Shown: piece by piece, positions 1 to 9,540 of the stretch
How the letters are laid out: every line of letters begins with the position of its first letter
Position numbering within the stretch: the first letter of the stretch is position 1
Assembly (NCBI RefSeq): GCF_016429285.1
Contig: NZ_JAELUI010000054.1
Location: 1 to 33,771 of the forward strand
Direction: 5' to 3'
DNA: 33,771 bases
Origin: Ralstonia sp. ASV6
Lineage (GTDB): Bacteria > Pseudomonadota > Gammaproteobacteria > Burkholderiales > Burkholderiaceae
Notes under the pieces: model-generated
What the model saw: only the letters and a program-made list of their open reading frames with translations
Told to the model about the DNA's origin: nothing
Databases searched by the model: none
Program-made: the position numbers and the translations under genes

Positions 1-694
1 GACCGAAACCACCGCCGCCGACATCTCCTCCGAAGGCATTGCCGACGACATCGCCCAGGCGATCGTCGCGCACCGGCTGCCGCCCGGCACCAAGCTGCGC
101 GAAGAAGCGCTGGCGAAGGTCTACGGCGTCAGCCGCACCAAGATTCGCGCGGCGCTGCTGATGCTGGCCAAGGACAAGCTGATCCGCATGGAGCCGGACC
201 GTGGCGCCTTTGTGGCCAAGCCGGACGAGACCGAGGCACGCGAGGTGTTTGCCGTGCGCCGTGTGCTGGAAGTGGCACTGGTGCGCGAATTCATCGCCAA
301 AGCCACGCCGGCTGATTACAAGCGACTGGAAAAACACCTGGCCGAAGAACACCAGGTGGCGGCCAGTGGCAGCATCGCCGACGTCCCGCGCCGCAACCGC
401 CTGATGGCCGACTTCCACCTGCTGCTGGCTGACGTGGTCGGCAACAGCGTGCTCAAGGAAATGCTGCGCGAGCTCTCCGCGCGCAGCTCGGTCATCACGA
501 TGATGTACCAGTCCACCTACGACGCCGTGCGCTCGTCCGACGAGCACACCGCCTTTCTGGAAGCCGCCAAGCGTGGCGACGTGGAAGGCGCCATCGCCCT
601 GATGGAAGAACACATGGCGCACACCGAGGCCTCGCTCAAGTTCGAATCACCGGGCGGCCGCGCGACGGACCTCGTTGCCGCCCTTCTCGCCTGA
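1..694 (+). CDS. GntR-family (FadR/FCD) transcriptional regulator, 5' end missing
   Basis: This is a DNA-binding transcriptional regulator whose start lies outside the window; the reading frame is open from base 2. The visible part begins just before the winged helix-turn-helix: LPPGTKLREEALAKVYGVSR is the usual GntR recognition region, followed by a wing ending in DRGAFVAKP. An all-helical FCD ligand-binding domain follows, with DFHLLLADVVGN and a C-terminal SDEHTAFLEAAKRGDVEGA segment typical of FadR-type members. Only a few N-terminal residues appear to be lost. FCD domains usually bind small carboxylic acids, often with a metal ion, but the ligand cannot be read here. Its stop codon lies 7 bases before the most likely start of the next gene, so the two are probably co-transcribed. 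The target genes may lie upstream of the window. Confidence 0.88.
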   Translation, partial: TETTAADISSEGIADDIAQAIVAHRLPPGTKLREEALAKVYGVSRTKIRAALLMLAKDKLIRMEPDRGAFVAKPDETEAREVFAVRRVLEVALVREFIAKATPADYKRLEKHLAEEHQVAASGSIADVPRRNRLMADFHLLLADVVGNSVLKEMLRELSARSSVITMMYQSTYDAVRSSDEHTAFLEAAKRGDVEGAIALMEEHMAHTEASLKFESPGGRATDLVAALLA

Positions 695-701
695 CACGCG
701 C

Positions 702-1289
702 GTGCCGACGTATACGCTGCGTGCGCCAGTCTCTGTCGAGCTGGAAATCAAGAAGAGCCGTTTCATTGGATGGGCCGTGCCGGTCGAAAACCGGGCTGCT
801 GCCATGGAGGTCGTTGCACGTCTACGCGCTGAGCATCCGGCAGCCACGCACGTCTGCTGGGCGCTGCTGGCCGGTGGGCAATCCGGCATGTCCGATGATG
901 GCGAACCGTCTGGCACCGCGGGCCGCCCCATCCTCGAAGTCCTGCGCCATCACGACCTCGATGGCACGCTGGGCGCCGTGGTGCGCTACTTCGGCGGCGT
1001 CAAGCTGGGCGCGGGTGGCCTGGTGCGCGCTTACACGGATGCCATTGCCACCGCCCTCATGCAAGCCGAGCGTGTGGAGCGCATCGCCAACACCACCCTC
1101 ACCCTAGCCACCGATTACGCCGATGAAGCACGCATCCGCCGCTGGATCGACGACGGCGGCTATGCGTTGGTCGATGCCGGCTACGATGCAGGCGTGACGC
1201 TCACCGTGCGGCTGCCGGTGACGGATGAGGCAGCGGCGCGCGTCACGTTGCGGGATCTGACGCAGGGACGCGTCGTCATTGCGGACTGA
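702..1289 (+). CDS. yigZ: YigZ/IMPACT-family protein
   Basis: This is a 195-residue protein of the YigZ/IMPACT family (UPF0029 N-terminal domain plus a small C-terminal DUF1949-like domain). The family hallmark near the N-terminus is EIKKSRFIG. It is followed by AAATHVCWALLAG-like and SDDGEPSGTAG motifs and by VVRYFGGVKLGAGGLVRAY, the most conserved YigZ block. The bacterial members have an unclear cellular role; the eukaryotic relative IMPACT modulates the Gcn2 translation-control pathway. I chose the GTG at 702, which places the start close to the conserved core. A TTG at 675 would add nine residues and overlap the GntR gene by 20 bases. Neither start has a convincing ribosome binding site. 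Confidence 0.85.
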   Translation: MPTYTLRAPVSVELEIKKSRFIGWAVPVENRAAAMEVVARLRAEHPAATHVCWALLAGGQSGMSDDGEPSGTAGRPILEVLRHHDLDGTLGAVVRYFGGVKLGAGGLVRAYTDAIATALMQAERVERIANTTLTLATDYADEARIRRWIDDGGYALVDAGYDAGVTLTVRLPVTDEAAARVTLRDLTQGRVVIAD

Positions 1290-1297
1290 GCGGCGCG

Positions 1298-2209
1298 TCA
1301 GCTAGCGCGCGACCAATACCCCGCCTGCCCATACACCGCCTTCAGGTGTTCGATAAAGAACCGAATCTTCGCCGGCACCGGCCGCTGTTGCGGATACACG
1401 GCGAGGATGTCGTAGTCGGGCAGTGCGTAGTCATCCAGCACCGTCATCAGCGCGCCGGATTCCAGCTCGGGCTGAATCTCCCACGTTGAACGCCAGCCGA
1501 GGCCCAGGCCCTCGCCCATCCAGCGGTGCAGCAGTTCGCCGTCGTTGCAGTCGAGGTTGCCGCTCACTTTGACGGTGACCGCCTTGCCGTTCTGCTGAAA
1601 GTACCAACCACGCTGCTGGCCACCCTGCAGGTTGAAGGCCAGGCAGTTGTGCTTTTCCAGGTCATCCAGCGTGCGGGGTACGCCGTGCTTGGCGAAGTAC
1701 GCTGGCGTGCCGCACACCACGCGCTTGTTCGACGCCAGGCGGATCGCCACGAAGTTCGGGTCGATCGCCCCGCCGATGCGGATGCCCACGTCGTAACCCT
1801 CACGCACGAGATCGACCACGCGGTCGGTCAGGTTGAACGAGCAGCGCACGTCCGGGTTGGCGCGCAGGAAGTCCGGCGCATGCGGCGCAACGTGCTTGCG
1901 GCCAAACGCAGCCGGTGCGGAGACGATCAGGTGGCCCGTCGCCTTGTGGCGGCCTTCGGCCACCAGCAGCTCGGCGCGGTCCAGTTCGCCCAGTGCCTTC
2001 TTGCACTGTTCCATGAACACCGCGCCCTGCTCCGTCACCGCAATGCGCCGCGTGGACCGATGCAGCAGCTTCACGCCCAGGCGCGCCTCCAGCGCGTTGA
2101 TGCGGCGGCCGATCATGACGGGCGTCACGTCCTGCGTGAGCGCGGCCGCGGCCATGCTGCCGTGCTCCACCACGGCGATGAACGCTTCGATCTGCTTGAG
2201 CTTGTCCAT
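1298..2209 (-). CDS. LysR-family transcriptional regulator, divergent from gcl
   Basis: A 303-residue LysR-type regulator. The N-terminal helix-turn-helix occupies about residues 1-60 (MDKLKQIEAFIAVVEHGSMA, then INALEARLGVKLLHRSTRR, the standard LysR recognition and linker pattern). The rest is a periplasmic-binding-like effector domain, with GYDVGIRIG and CLAFNLQGG in the usual places. It belongs to the subgroup with an N-terminal DKLKQIEAF, common in Burkholderiales. It is transcribed divergently from gcl across a 345-base gap containing a LysR-style palindrome. The arrangement suggests that it controls the glyoxylate genes and itself, with the inducer probably a C2/C3 intermediate; the target and ligand are inference. 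The ATG at 2209 fits the family start. Confidence 0.9.
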   Translation of the reverse strand: MDKLKQIEAFIAVVEHGSMAAAALTQDVTPVMIGRRINALEARLGVKLLHRSTRRIAVTEQGAVFMEQCKKALGELDRAELLVAEGRHKATGHLIVSAPAAFGRKHVAPHAPDFLRANPDVRCSFNLTDRVVDLVREGYDVGIRIGGAIDPNFVAIRLASNKRVVCGTPAYFAKHGVPRTLDDLEKHNCLAFNLQGGQQRGWYFQQNGKAVTVKVSGNLDCNDGELLHRWMGEGLGLGWRSTWEIQPELESGALMTVLDDYALPDYDILAVYPQQRPVPAKIRFFIEHLKAVYGQAGYWSRAS

Positions 2210-2349
2210 TCCATCATTCCAGTTCGCAATGTCAGACCATTTTATGAAGGATTCCGTACGCGGATTGGTGCTATCCAGCGCATATCACCTGTGACGAATG
2301 ACTGAAATGACTGTCAGTGATGTGATCAATGGTTACGCGCGCCATTGAA

Positions 2350-2368
2350 ATTTTGCGTTGCACAAAAT
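2350..2368. promoter_or_regulatory. Palindromic candidate LysR operator in the LysR/gcl intergenic region
   Basis: The 345-base gap (2210-2554) between the divergent LysR gene and gcl holds a near-perfect palindrome. Arm ATTTTG (2350-2355) and arm CAAAAT (2363-2368) are separated by 7 bases, and the arms extend inward with one mismatch. It contains TTGCGTTGCACAA (2353-2365), which fits the T-N11-A rule for LysR operators. A related half-site, CGCAAAATC, lies at 2432-2440, about seven helical turns closer to gcl, as expected for a second activation site. I see no convincing sigma70 promoter for either gene. The gcl ribosome binding site GGAG is at 2544-2547. Assignment to this LysR protein is inference. 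Confidence 0.55.
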
Positions 2369-2554
2369 CGGGTGAAATTGGCTTGGGATGGGTGTTTCCG
2401 ACAGGTTGCCTGCCTGCCGATTGCTGCGGCACGCAAAATCATTCGATATGCAGAGTTAGCAATCAACTGACGAAAGCTGCGTTTATCCATATCGGCATGC
2501 GGGAATAGGATCAGCTCAAACCTATTCCCACCTTCCCCTTCCTGGAGACACACC

Positions 2555-4327
<1,773 letters not shown>

Positions 4328-4377
4328 GACAACGCGAGACGACACGCCTTTCCCTCACCGTCCGATAAGGAGAAAAC

Positions 4378-5160
4378 ATGACAAAGCTGGCAGCCAACCT
4401 GACCATGCTCTTCAACGAGCAGGCCTTCCTCGACCGCTTCGAAGCCGCCGCGCGTGCGGGCTTCCGCGGTGTGGAGTTCCTGTTCCCCTACGCGTTTCAT
4501 GCAGACCAGATTGCCGACAAGCTGAACAGCTACCAACTGGACCTGGTCCTGCACAACCTGCCGGCCGGCAACTGGGACGGCGGTGAGCGCGGTATCGCCG
4601 TGCTGCCCGATCGCGTGAGCGAGTTCCAGGACGGCGTGGGCGAAGCCATCAAGTACGCCAAGGTGCTCGGCGTGAAGCAACTCAACTGCCTGGTGGGCAT
4701 TCGCCCCGAAGGCGTGAGCGAAGACGTTGCGCGCAAGACGCTGGTGGAGAACCTGAAGTTTGCAGCGAAGGCACTGAAGGCCGAGAAGATTGATCTGCTG
4801 ATCGAGCCGATCAACACGTTTGATATTCCGGGCTTCTACCTGAACCGCACGCAGCAGGCACTGGACCTGATCAACGACGTGGATGCGTCCAACCTGTACG
4901 TGCAGTACGACATCTATCACATGCAACGGATGGAAGGCGAAGTGGCGAACACGCTCAAGCGCCATCTGGACAAGATCAAGCATGTGCAACTGGCCGACAA
5001 CCCGGGCCGCAACGAGCCGGGCACGGGCGAGATCAACTACCAGTTCCTGTTCCGCTGGCTGGATGAGATTGGCTACAAGGGCTGGGTTGGTTGTGAGTAC
5101 AAGCCCAAGGCCGGGACCGTGGAAGGCCTGGGCTGGCGCGCCGCGCATCACGTCGCCTGA
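4378..5160 (+). CDS. hyi: Hydroxypyruvate isomerase
   Basis: A 260-residue TIM-barrel protein of the AP-endonuclease-2-like family, closely matching E. coli Hyi (258). It interconverts hydroxypyruvate and tartronate semialdehyde. Metal-binding and catalytic acidic residues expected for the family are present: Glu143 in LLIEPIN and Glu240 in VGCEYKP, with the HVQLADNPGRNEPGTGEI block between them. The start is well fixed by TAAGGAGA four bases upstream. The gene follows gcl by 50 bases and precedes glxR, the standard order of glyoxylate-utilisation operons. Its exact physiological role is less certain than that of gcl and glxR even in E. coli. Confidence 0.95.
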   Translation: MTKLAANLTMLFNEQAFLDRFEAAARAGFRGVEFLFPYAFHADQIADKLNSYQLDLVLHNLPAGNWDGGERGIAVLPDRVSEFQDGVGEAIKYAKVLGVKQLNCLVGIRPEGVSEDVARKTLVENLKFAAKALKAEKIDLLIEPINTFDIPGFYLNRTQQALDLINDVDASNLYVQYDIYHMQRMEGEVANTLKRHLDKIKHVQLADNPGRNEPGTGEINYQFLFRWLDEIGYKGWVGCEYKPKAGTVEGLGWRAAHHVA

Positions 5161-5170
5161 TTTTCTGTTC

Positions 5171-5230
5171 GCCTTGACCCGGCGGGTGCGTTCATCGCTC
5201 CCCGGGGGCTAAAGAAGGTGGGCCACCGGC
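5171..5230 (-). repeat. Degenerate intergenic repeat, copy D (hyi-glxR gap)
   Basis: Read on the minus strand from about 5228, this gap contains CGGTGGCCCACCTTCTTTAG, then CCCCCGGGGAGCGATGAA. It aligns with three plus-strand copies at 6235, 10664 and 24361: a GGTGG block, then a CTTT(C)GnCCCC block, then a GG-rich GATGAA tail. All four copies lie close to the 3' end of a gene. The alignment was made by eye and is degenerate. Confidence 0.4.
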
Positions 5231-5275
5231 TCGCCTGTCAAACCACCAACATTTAAACCAAGGAGATCCCTCACC

Positions 5276-6187
5276 ATGGCAAACGCACTCAACCTCGGTT
5301 TCATCGGTCTCGGCATCATGGGCGCCCCCATGGCAGGCCACCTGCGCGCCGCTGGCCACACGCTGTTCGTGCACGACGTCAACCCGGCCCCGGCCACGCT
5401 GGTGGAAGCTGGCGTGACGGTCTGCACGAGCGCCGAGGAAGTCGCCAAGCGTGCCGACATCATCTTCGTCATGGTGCCGGACACCCCGCACGTTGAAGCC
5501 GTGCTGTTCAGCGAAAAGGGCGTCGCCAAGGCGCTGAAGGACGCCGGCAAGGAGGCTGCTGCCGGCAAGATCGTGGTCGACATGAGCTCGATCTCGCCGA
5601 TCGCGACGAAGGACTTCGCTTCGCGCATCAACAAGACCGGCGCGCAATACCTGGACGCCCCGGTGTCGGGTGGCGAAGTGGGCGCCAAGGCTGCCTCGCT
5701 GACGATCATGGTCGGCGGTGAACAAGCGGCGTTTGATCGCGTGGTTCCGCTGTTCCAACTGATGGGCAAGAACATCACGCTGGTCGGCGGCAACGGCGAT
5801 GGCCAGACCACCAAGGTGGCCAACCAGATCATCGTGGCGCTGAACATTCAGGCCGTGTCGGAAGCGCTGCTGTTTGCATCGAAGGCCGGCGCCGACCCCG
5901 CAAAGGTGCGTCAGGCACTGATGGGCGGCTTTGCCAACTCGCGCATCCTGGAAGTGCATGGCGAGCGCATGGTCAAGCGTACGTTCGATCCGGGCTTCCG
6001 CATTGAACTGCACCAGAAGGATCTGAACCTGGCGCTGCAAGGTGCCAAGGCGCTGGGCGTGGCACTGCCGAACACCGCGACTGCACAGGAGCTGTTCAAC
6101 ACCTGCTCCGCTAACGGTCTGGGCAAGCAGGATCACTCGGCGCTGTGCCGTGCGATTGAGATCATGTCGAACCACGACATTGCCTAA
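5276..6187 (+). CDS. glxR: 2-hydroxy-3-oxopropionate (tartronate semialdehyde) reductase
   Basis: A 303-residue member of the beta-hydroxyacid dehydrogenase family that reduces tartronate semialdehyde to D-glycerate with NAD(P)H. It shows the N-terminal Rossmann motif GFIGLGIMG (residues 8-16), the substrate-binding signature DAPVSGG (127-133), and the catalytic lysine in TTKVANQ (Lys180, with Asn184), followed by the all-helical C-terminal domain. AAGGAGAT ends 8 bases before the ATG. It sits 115 bases after hyi and completes the route glyoxylate - tartronate semialdehyde - glycerate. A terminator follows directly. The glycerate kinase that would be needed next is not in the window. Confidence 0.95.
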   Translation: MANALNLGFIGLGIMGAPMAGHLRAAGHTLFVHDVNPAPATLVEAGVTVCTSAEEVAKRADIIFVMVPDTPHVEAVLFSEKGVAKALKDAGKEAAAGKIVVDMSSISPIATKDFASRINKTGAQYLDAPVSGGEVGAKAASLTIMVGGEQAAFDRVVPLFQLMGKNITLVGGNGDGQTTKVANQIIVALNIQAVSEALLFASKAGADPAKVRQALMGGFANSRILEVHGERMVKRTFDPGFRIELHQKDLNLALQGAKALGVALPNTATAQELFNTCSANGLGKQDHSALCRAIEIMSNHDIA

Positions 6188-6197
6188 GTTGTGAATG

Positions 6198-6232
6198 CTG
6201 CCGCTGCCTTCGGGTAGTGGCAGTTTTGTTTT
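6198..6232 (+). terminator. Intrinsic terminator after glxR
   Basis: An 11-bp stem pairs 6198-6208 with 6213-6223 (two G-U pairs, no mismatch) around a UUCG tetraloop, followed by TTTTGTTTT (6224-6232). This is a strong rho-independent terminator 10 bases after the glxR stop. It separates the gcl operon from pyk, so pyk either has its own promoter or depends on read-through. Confidence 0.88.
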
Positions 6233-6234
6233 AG

Positions 6235-6300
6235 CGTTGGTAGTGCGCCTCCCTTTCGTCCCCTGCCGGGGCTGAAACCAGAGATGGACCACCCAGGTCC
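6235..6300 (+). repeat. Degenerate intergenic repeat, copy A (glxR-pyk gap)
   Basis: The segment begins GTTGGTAGTGCGCC, continues TCCCTTTCGTCCCC, and ends with GAGATGGACCACC. It matches copy B at 10664 along its whole length (CTTGGTGGTC, CCCTTTCGGCCCC, GGTGGACCGCC) and copies C and D in the first half. It occupies most of the gap between the glxR terminator and the pyk start, where the pyk promoter should be. Confidence 0.45.
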
Positions 6301-6341
6301 GCAAACGCAGCAAGCACCAGCCCACACCGGAGCAACAAGCA

Positions 6342-7814
6342 ATGCGCCGATTCCGCAACACCAAAATCCTCGCCACCCTCGGCCCCGCCAGCAGCGACAA
6401 AGACACCATCCGCGCCCTCTTCGACGCCGGTGCAGACGTCTTTCGCCTGAACTTCAGCCACGGCTCGCACGAAGATCACCGCAAGCGCTACGACGCCGTG
6501 CGCGCAGTGGAAGCCGAAACCGGTCGCCCCATCGGCATCCTGGCCGACATGCAAGGCCCGAAGCTGCGCATCGGCACGTTTGCCGAGGGCCGCGTCACGC
6601 TCAAGAACGGCGAGCGCTTCGTGCTCGACCGCGACCCGACGCCGGGCGATGTCACCCGTGTGCACCTGCCGCACCCCGAGCTGTACGCTGCCGCCGCGCC
6701 GGGCCAATCCCTGTTGCTCGATGACGGCAAGATCCGCCTGGCCGTGGAAGCCGCTGATCCGACCGCTATCGTCACCCGTGTGGTCGACGGCGGCCCGCTG
6801 TCGGATCGCAAGGGTGTGAACGTGCCCGATGCGGTGATCCCCATCCCCGCACTCACCGAGAAAGACCTGCGCGACCTTGAGTTCGCCTTGTCGCTGGGCG
6901 TGGACTGGATTGCGCTGTCGTTCGTGCAACGCGCCGAGGATGTGATCGCCGCGCGCGAGATCATCGGCGACCGCGCCGGCCTGCTCTCCAAGATCGAGAA
7001 GCCCGCCGCGCTGCTGCACCTGGAAGACATTGTGCAGGCCTCCGACGCACTGATGGTGGCGCGTGGCGACCTGGGTGTGGAGTTGCCGCCCGAGCGTGTG
7101 CCCGGCGTGCAGAAGCGCATCCTGCGCCTCGCACGCCAGCACGGCAAGCCCGTGGTCGTGGCTACGCAGATGCTGGAATCGATGATCGAAGCGCCGGTGC
7201 CGACGCGCGCCGAAGCATCCGATGTGGCAACCGCTGTGTACGACGGCACCGATGCGGTGATGCTCTCGGCTGAATCGGCCAGCGGCAAGCACCCGGTGGC
7301 AGCGGTCAGCATCATGAACCGCATCATTGCCGAAACCGAGCGCGATCCGCTGTACCGCAACCTGATCGACGCACAACATCAGGCCCCGTTACCGACGCGC
7401 CAGGACGCCATCTGCGCGGCCCTGCGCGACGTGACGCACATCCTGGGCGCGGTGGCCACGGTCACCTACACGTCCAGCGGCAAGACCAGCCTGCGCGCCG
7501 CACGCGAGCGGCCGCTGGCGCCCATCGTGAGCATCACGCCACGTCTGGATACGGCGCGCCGTCTGGCAATCACCTGGGGCGTGCACAGCACCGTAAGCGC
7601 CGACGTGCACAGCGTGGATGAAATGGTGGATGCGGCCTGCCGTGCTGCCGCCCGCGAGGGCTTTGCCGTGTCGGGCGACCAAATCGCCATCACGGCGGGC
7701 ATGCCGTTTGGTCAGGCAGGTTCGACCAACCTGCTGCGTCTGGCCGAAGTCTGGCCGCAGACCGTCGCGACGGCGCAAACGGAAACGACTGCGCAGGAAC
7801 CAGCAACGGCTTAA
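6342..7814 (+). CDS. pyk: Pyruvate kinase
   Basis: A 490-residue pyruvate kinase, converting phosphoenolpyruvate and ADP to pyruvate and ATP. Conserved blocks are KILATLGPAS at the N-terminus, FRLNFSHGS (34-42), the active-site SKIEK (216-220, catalytic Lys217), MVARGDLGVE (238-247) and ATQMLESM (274-281), followed by the C-terminal domain. In the block MQGPKLRIG, Lys74 stands where potassium-dependent enzymes carry Glu (GPEIR); known sequence rules associate this with potassium-independent activity. GGAG lies 9 bases before the ATG. Its position after gcl-hyi-glxR fits the end of a glycerate-to-pyruvate route, as in tartrate-type (ttuE) clusters. It is convergent with hemN, with 6 bases between the stop codons. 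Confidence 0.96.
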   Translation: MRRFRNTKILATLGPASSDKDTIRALFDAGADVFRLNFSHGSHEDHRKRYDAVRAVEAETGRPIGILADMQGPKLRIGTFAEGRVTLKNGERFVLDRDPTPGDVTRVHLPHPELYAAAAPGQSLLLDDGKIRLAVEAADPTAIVTRVVDGGPLSDRKGVNVPDAVIPIPALTEKDLRDLEFALSLGVDWIALSFVQRAEDVIAAREIIGDRAGLLSKIEKPAALLHLEDIVQASDALMVARGDLGVELPPERVPGVQKRILRLARQHGKPVVVATQMLESMIEAPVPTRAEASDVATAVYDGTDAVMLSAESASGKHPVAAVSIMNRIIAETERDPLYRNLIDAQHQAPLPTRQDAICAALRDVTHILGAVATVTYTSSGKTSLRAARERPLAPIVSITPRLDTARRLAITWGVHSTVSADVHSVDEMVDAACRAAAREGFAVSGDQIAITAGMPFGQAGSTNLLRLAEVWPQTVATAQTETTAQEPATA

Positions 7815-7820
7815 GGTCGA

Positions 7821-9305
7821 TCAGACCACCTTGGAGTAGCGCGGAACGAAGGCGACGGGCTTGCCCTCCGCCTCGACCGCGCGCTCGGTGCCAACGGCGC
7901 GCAGATGCGCGTCGAACACCATGGCGATGCGCCGCACCAGCAGCCGCCCTTGCGGCGTGATGAGGATGCGCTCGTCACCCACCTTCACCAGGCCCGCCTC
8001 TTCCAGCGGCGCCAACGCCTCCAGTTCTTCGGCAAAGGTCCCCTTGAAGTCCAACCCGTGCGTGGCGCCGAACGCGCGCATGTCCAACTCGAACCCGCAC
8101 ATCAGTTCACCAATCAGCGCACGCCGCACGTGGTCGTCCGGCGTGAGCGACAGGCCGCGCAGCACCGGCAGCTCGTTGGCGTCGATGCGCGCGTAGTACG
8201 CGTCGAGATCCTTTTCGTTCTGCGCATACACGTCGCCCACGCGGCTGATGGCGGACACGCCAAAGGCCAGCAGATCGCAATCGGCATGCGTGGAATAGCC
8301 CTGGAAATTGCGCTGCAGCCGCCCTTCGCGCTGCGCAATCGCCAAGGCATCGTCCGGCCGCGCGAAGTGGTCCATGCCGATGTAGACATAGCCCGCGTCC
8401 ACCAGGCGCTCCACCGTCATGGCCAGCAGGTCGAGCTTCTCGTCGGCCGTCGGTAGCGCAAGGAGGTCAATGCGGCGCTGCGGCTTGAACAGGTGCGGCA
8501 GATGCGCGTAGCTGTAGACAGACAGCCGATCCGGCGCCATCTCCAGCACGCAGTCCAGTGTCGCGTTGAACGTCTCGGTACGTTGATGCGGCAGGCCGTA
8601 GATCAGATCGAAGCTGATCGATTCAAAGCCGAGGCGGCGCGCGCTGTCCACTACGCGGCGCGTGTCTTCCACGTGCTGGATGCGATGGATGGCGCGCTGC
8701 ACATCCGGGTCGAAATCTTGAATACCGAGGCTGGCGCGGTTGAAGCCGAGATCAGCGAGCACCGCCAGCGTGGCGTCGTCTGCGTGCCGTGGGTCGAGTT
8801 CGACGGAGATTTCCGCGTCAGGCGCCAGATCGAAATGCGCACGCGTGGCGGCCATCACGGCGCGCATCTCATCGTGCGTGAGGAAGGTTGGCGTGCCGCC
8901 ACCCCAGTGCAGTTGCTTCACGCGGCGCAGTGGGCCGATGTGCTCGGCCACGAGCGCCATCTCCTGTGCCAGGGCGCGGATGTAGCGCGCACTGCGCGAG
9001 TGGTCTTTGGTGATGACCTTGTTGCAACCGCAGTAGTAGCAGAGGTTCGCGCAGAACGGCAGGTGCATGTACAGCGACAGCGGCGCATGCAGCGCCGGCG
9101 CAATCGCGGCCCGTCGGTGCAGTGCGTCGAGGTACGCCGCGTTGCTGAAGCCGTTGTGGAAGCGGTCCGCTGTCGGGTACGACGTATAGCGCGGACCATG
9201 CGTGTCGAAACGCTGCGCCAGCGCCCGCACCTGCGGGGCAGACCAGCGGAAGGCGGTGTCATTGGCAGCCGCATCCTGGGCGGCCGGTTGAGCAAAGGGG
9301 AACAT
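7821..9305 (-). CDS. hemN: Oxygen-independent coproporphyrinogen III oxidase
   Basis: A radical SAM enzyme that oxidatively decarboxylates coproporphyrinogen III to protoporphyrinogen IX during anaerobic heme synthesis. From the ATG at 9305 it has 494 residues (E. coli HemN has 457). The signature [16 protein letters not shown] contains Cys85, Cys89 and Cys92 for the 4Fe-4S cluster plus the HemN-typical Cys94. [13 protein letters not shown] before it and the later GGGTPTFL block are also family features. The frame stays open upstream to a TTG at 9386, but that extension runs through an Fnr-type promoter (9328-9376), so I place the start at 9305. No clear Shine-Dalgarno is seen. Expression is expected to rise when oxygen is low. 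Confidence 0.95.
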   Translation of the reverse strand: MFPFAQPAAQDAAANDTAFRWSAPQVRALAQRFDTHGPRYTSYPTADRFHNGFSNAAYLDALHRRAAIAPALHAPLSLYMHLPFCANLCYYCGCNKVITKDHSRSARYIRALAQEMALVAEHIGPLRRVKQLHWGGGTPTFLTHDEMRAVMAATRAHFDLAPDAEISVELDPRHADDATLAVLADLGFNRASLGIQDFDPDVQRAIHRIQHVEDTRRVVDSARRLGFESISFDLIYGLPHQRTETFNATLDCVLEMAPDRLSVYSYAHLPHLFKPQRRIDLLALPTADEKLDLLAMTVERLVDAGYVYIGMDHFARPDDALAIAQREGRLQRNFQGYSTHADCDLLAFGVSAISRVGDVYAQNEKDLDAYYARIDANELPVLRGLSLTPDDHVRRALIGELMCGFELDMRAFGATHGLDFKGTFAEELEALAPLEEAGLVKVGDERILITPQGRLLVRRIAMVFDAHLRAVGTERAVEAEGKPVAFVPRYSKVV

Positions 9306-9327
9306 GGGGCGGTGGGGTGCGAGGGCG

Positions 9328-9376
9328 ACGGTTGATGCTATTCCTGCACTCCCGGCGGCGCGTTGATATGTGTCAA
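9328..9376 (-). promoter_or_regulatory. Fnr/Anr-dependent class II promoter of hemN
   Basis: TTGATATGTGTCAA (9363-9376) matches the Fnr/Anr consensus TTGAT-N4-(A/G)TCAA and sits inside a longer palindrome CGTTGA...TCAACG. On the minus strand a -10-like TAGCAT lies at 9340-9335, predicting transcription from about 9328. The centre of the box (9369.5) is then 41.5 bases upstream, exactly the class II Fnr position. The predicted leader is about 22 bases to the ATG at 9305. HemN is a classic Fnr/Anr target in proteobacteria. Confidence 0.8.
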
Positions 9377-9540
9377 CGTCGGTCAATGCGGGTTCAAACG
9401 CGCCGATCCCTCCATCGGGAGGGGCTTAACTTCACTGATCTGTCACGTTCAGCCGCCTAACATCGACGATTGGTGCGCACCTCCCTGCCAGGCCGGTCAT
9501 AACAAGAGCAACGCGCCGTCGATTCGTCTTTGGGGGAAGC

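Noticed and set aside
7812-7827. Small palindrome GGTC-GATCA-GACC between pyk and hemN stops
   Set aside because: Four-base arms are too short to call a bidirectional terminator.
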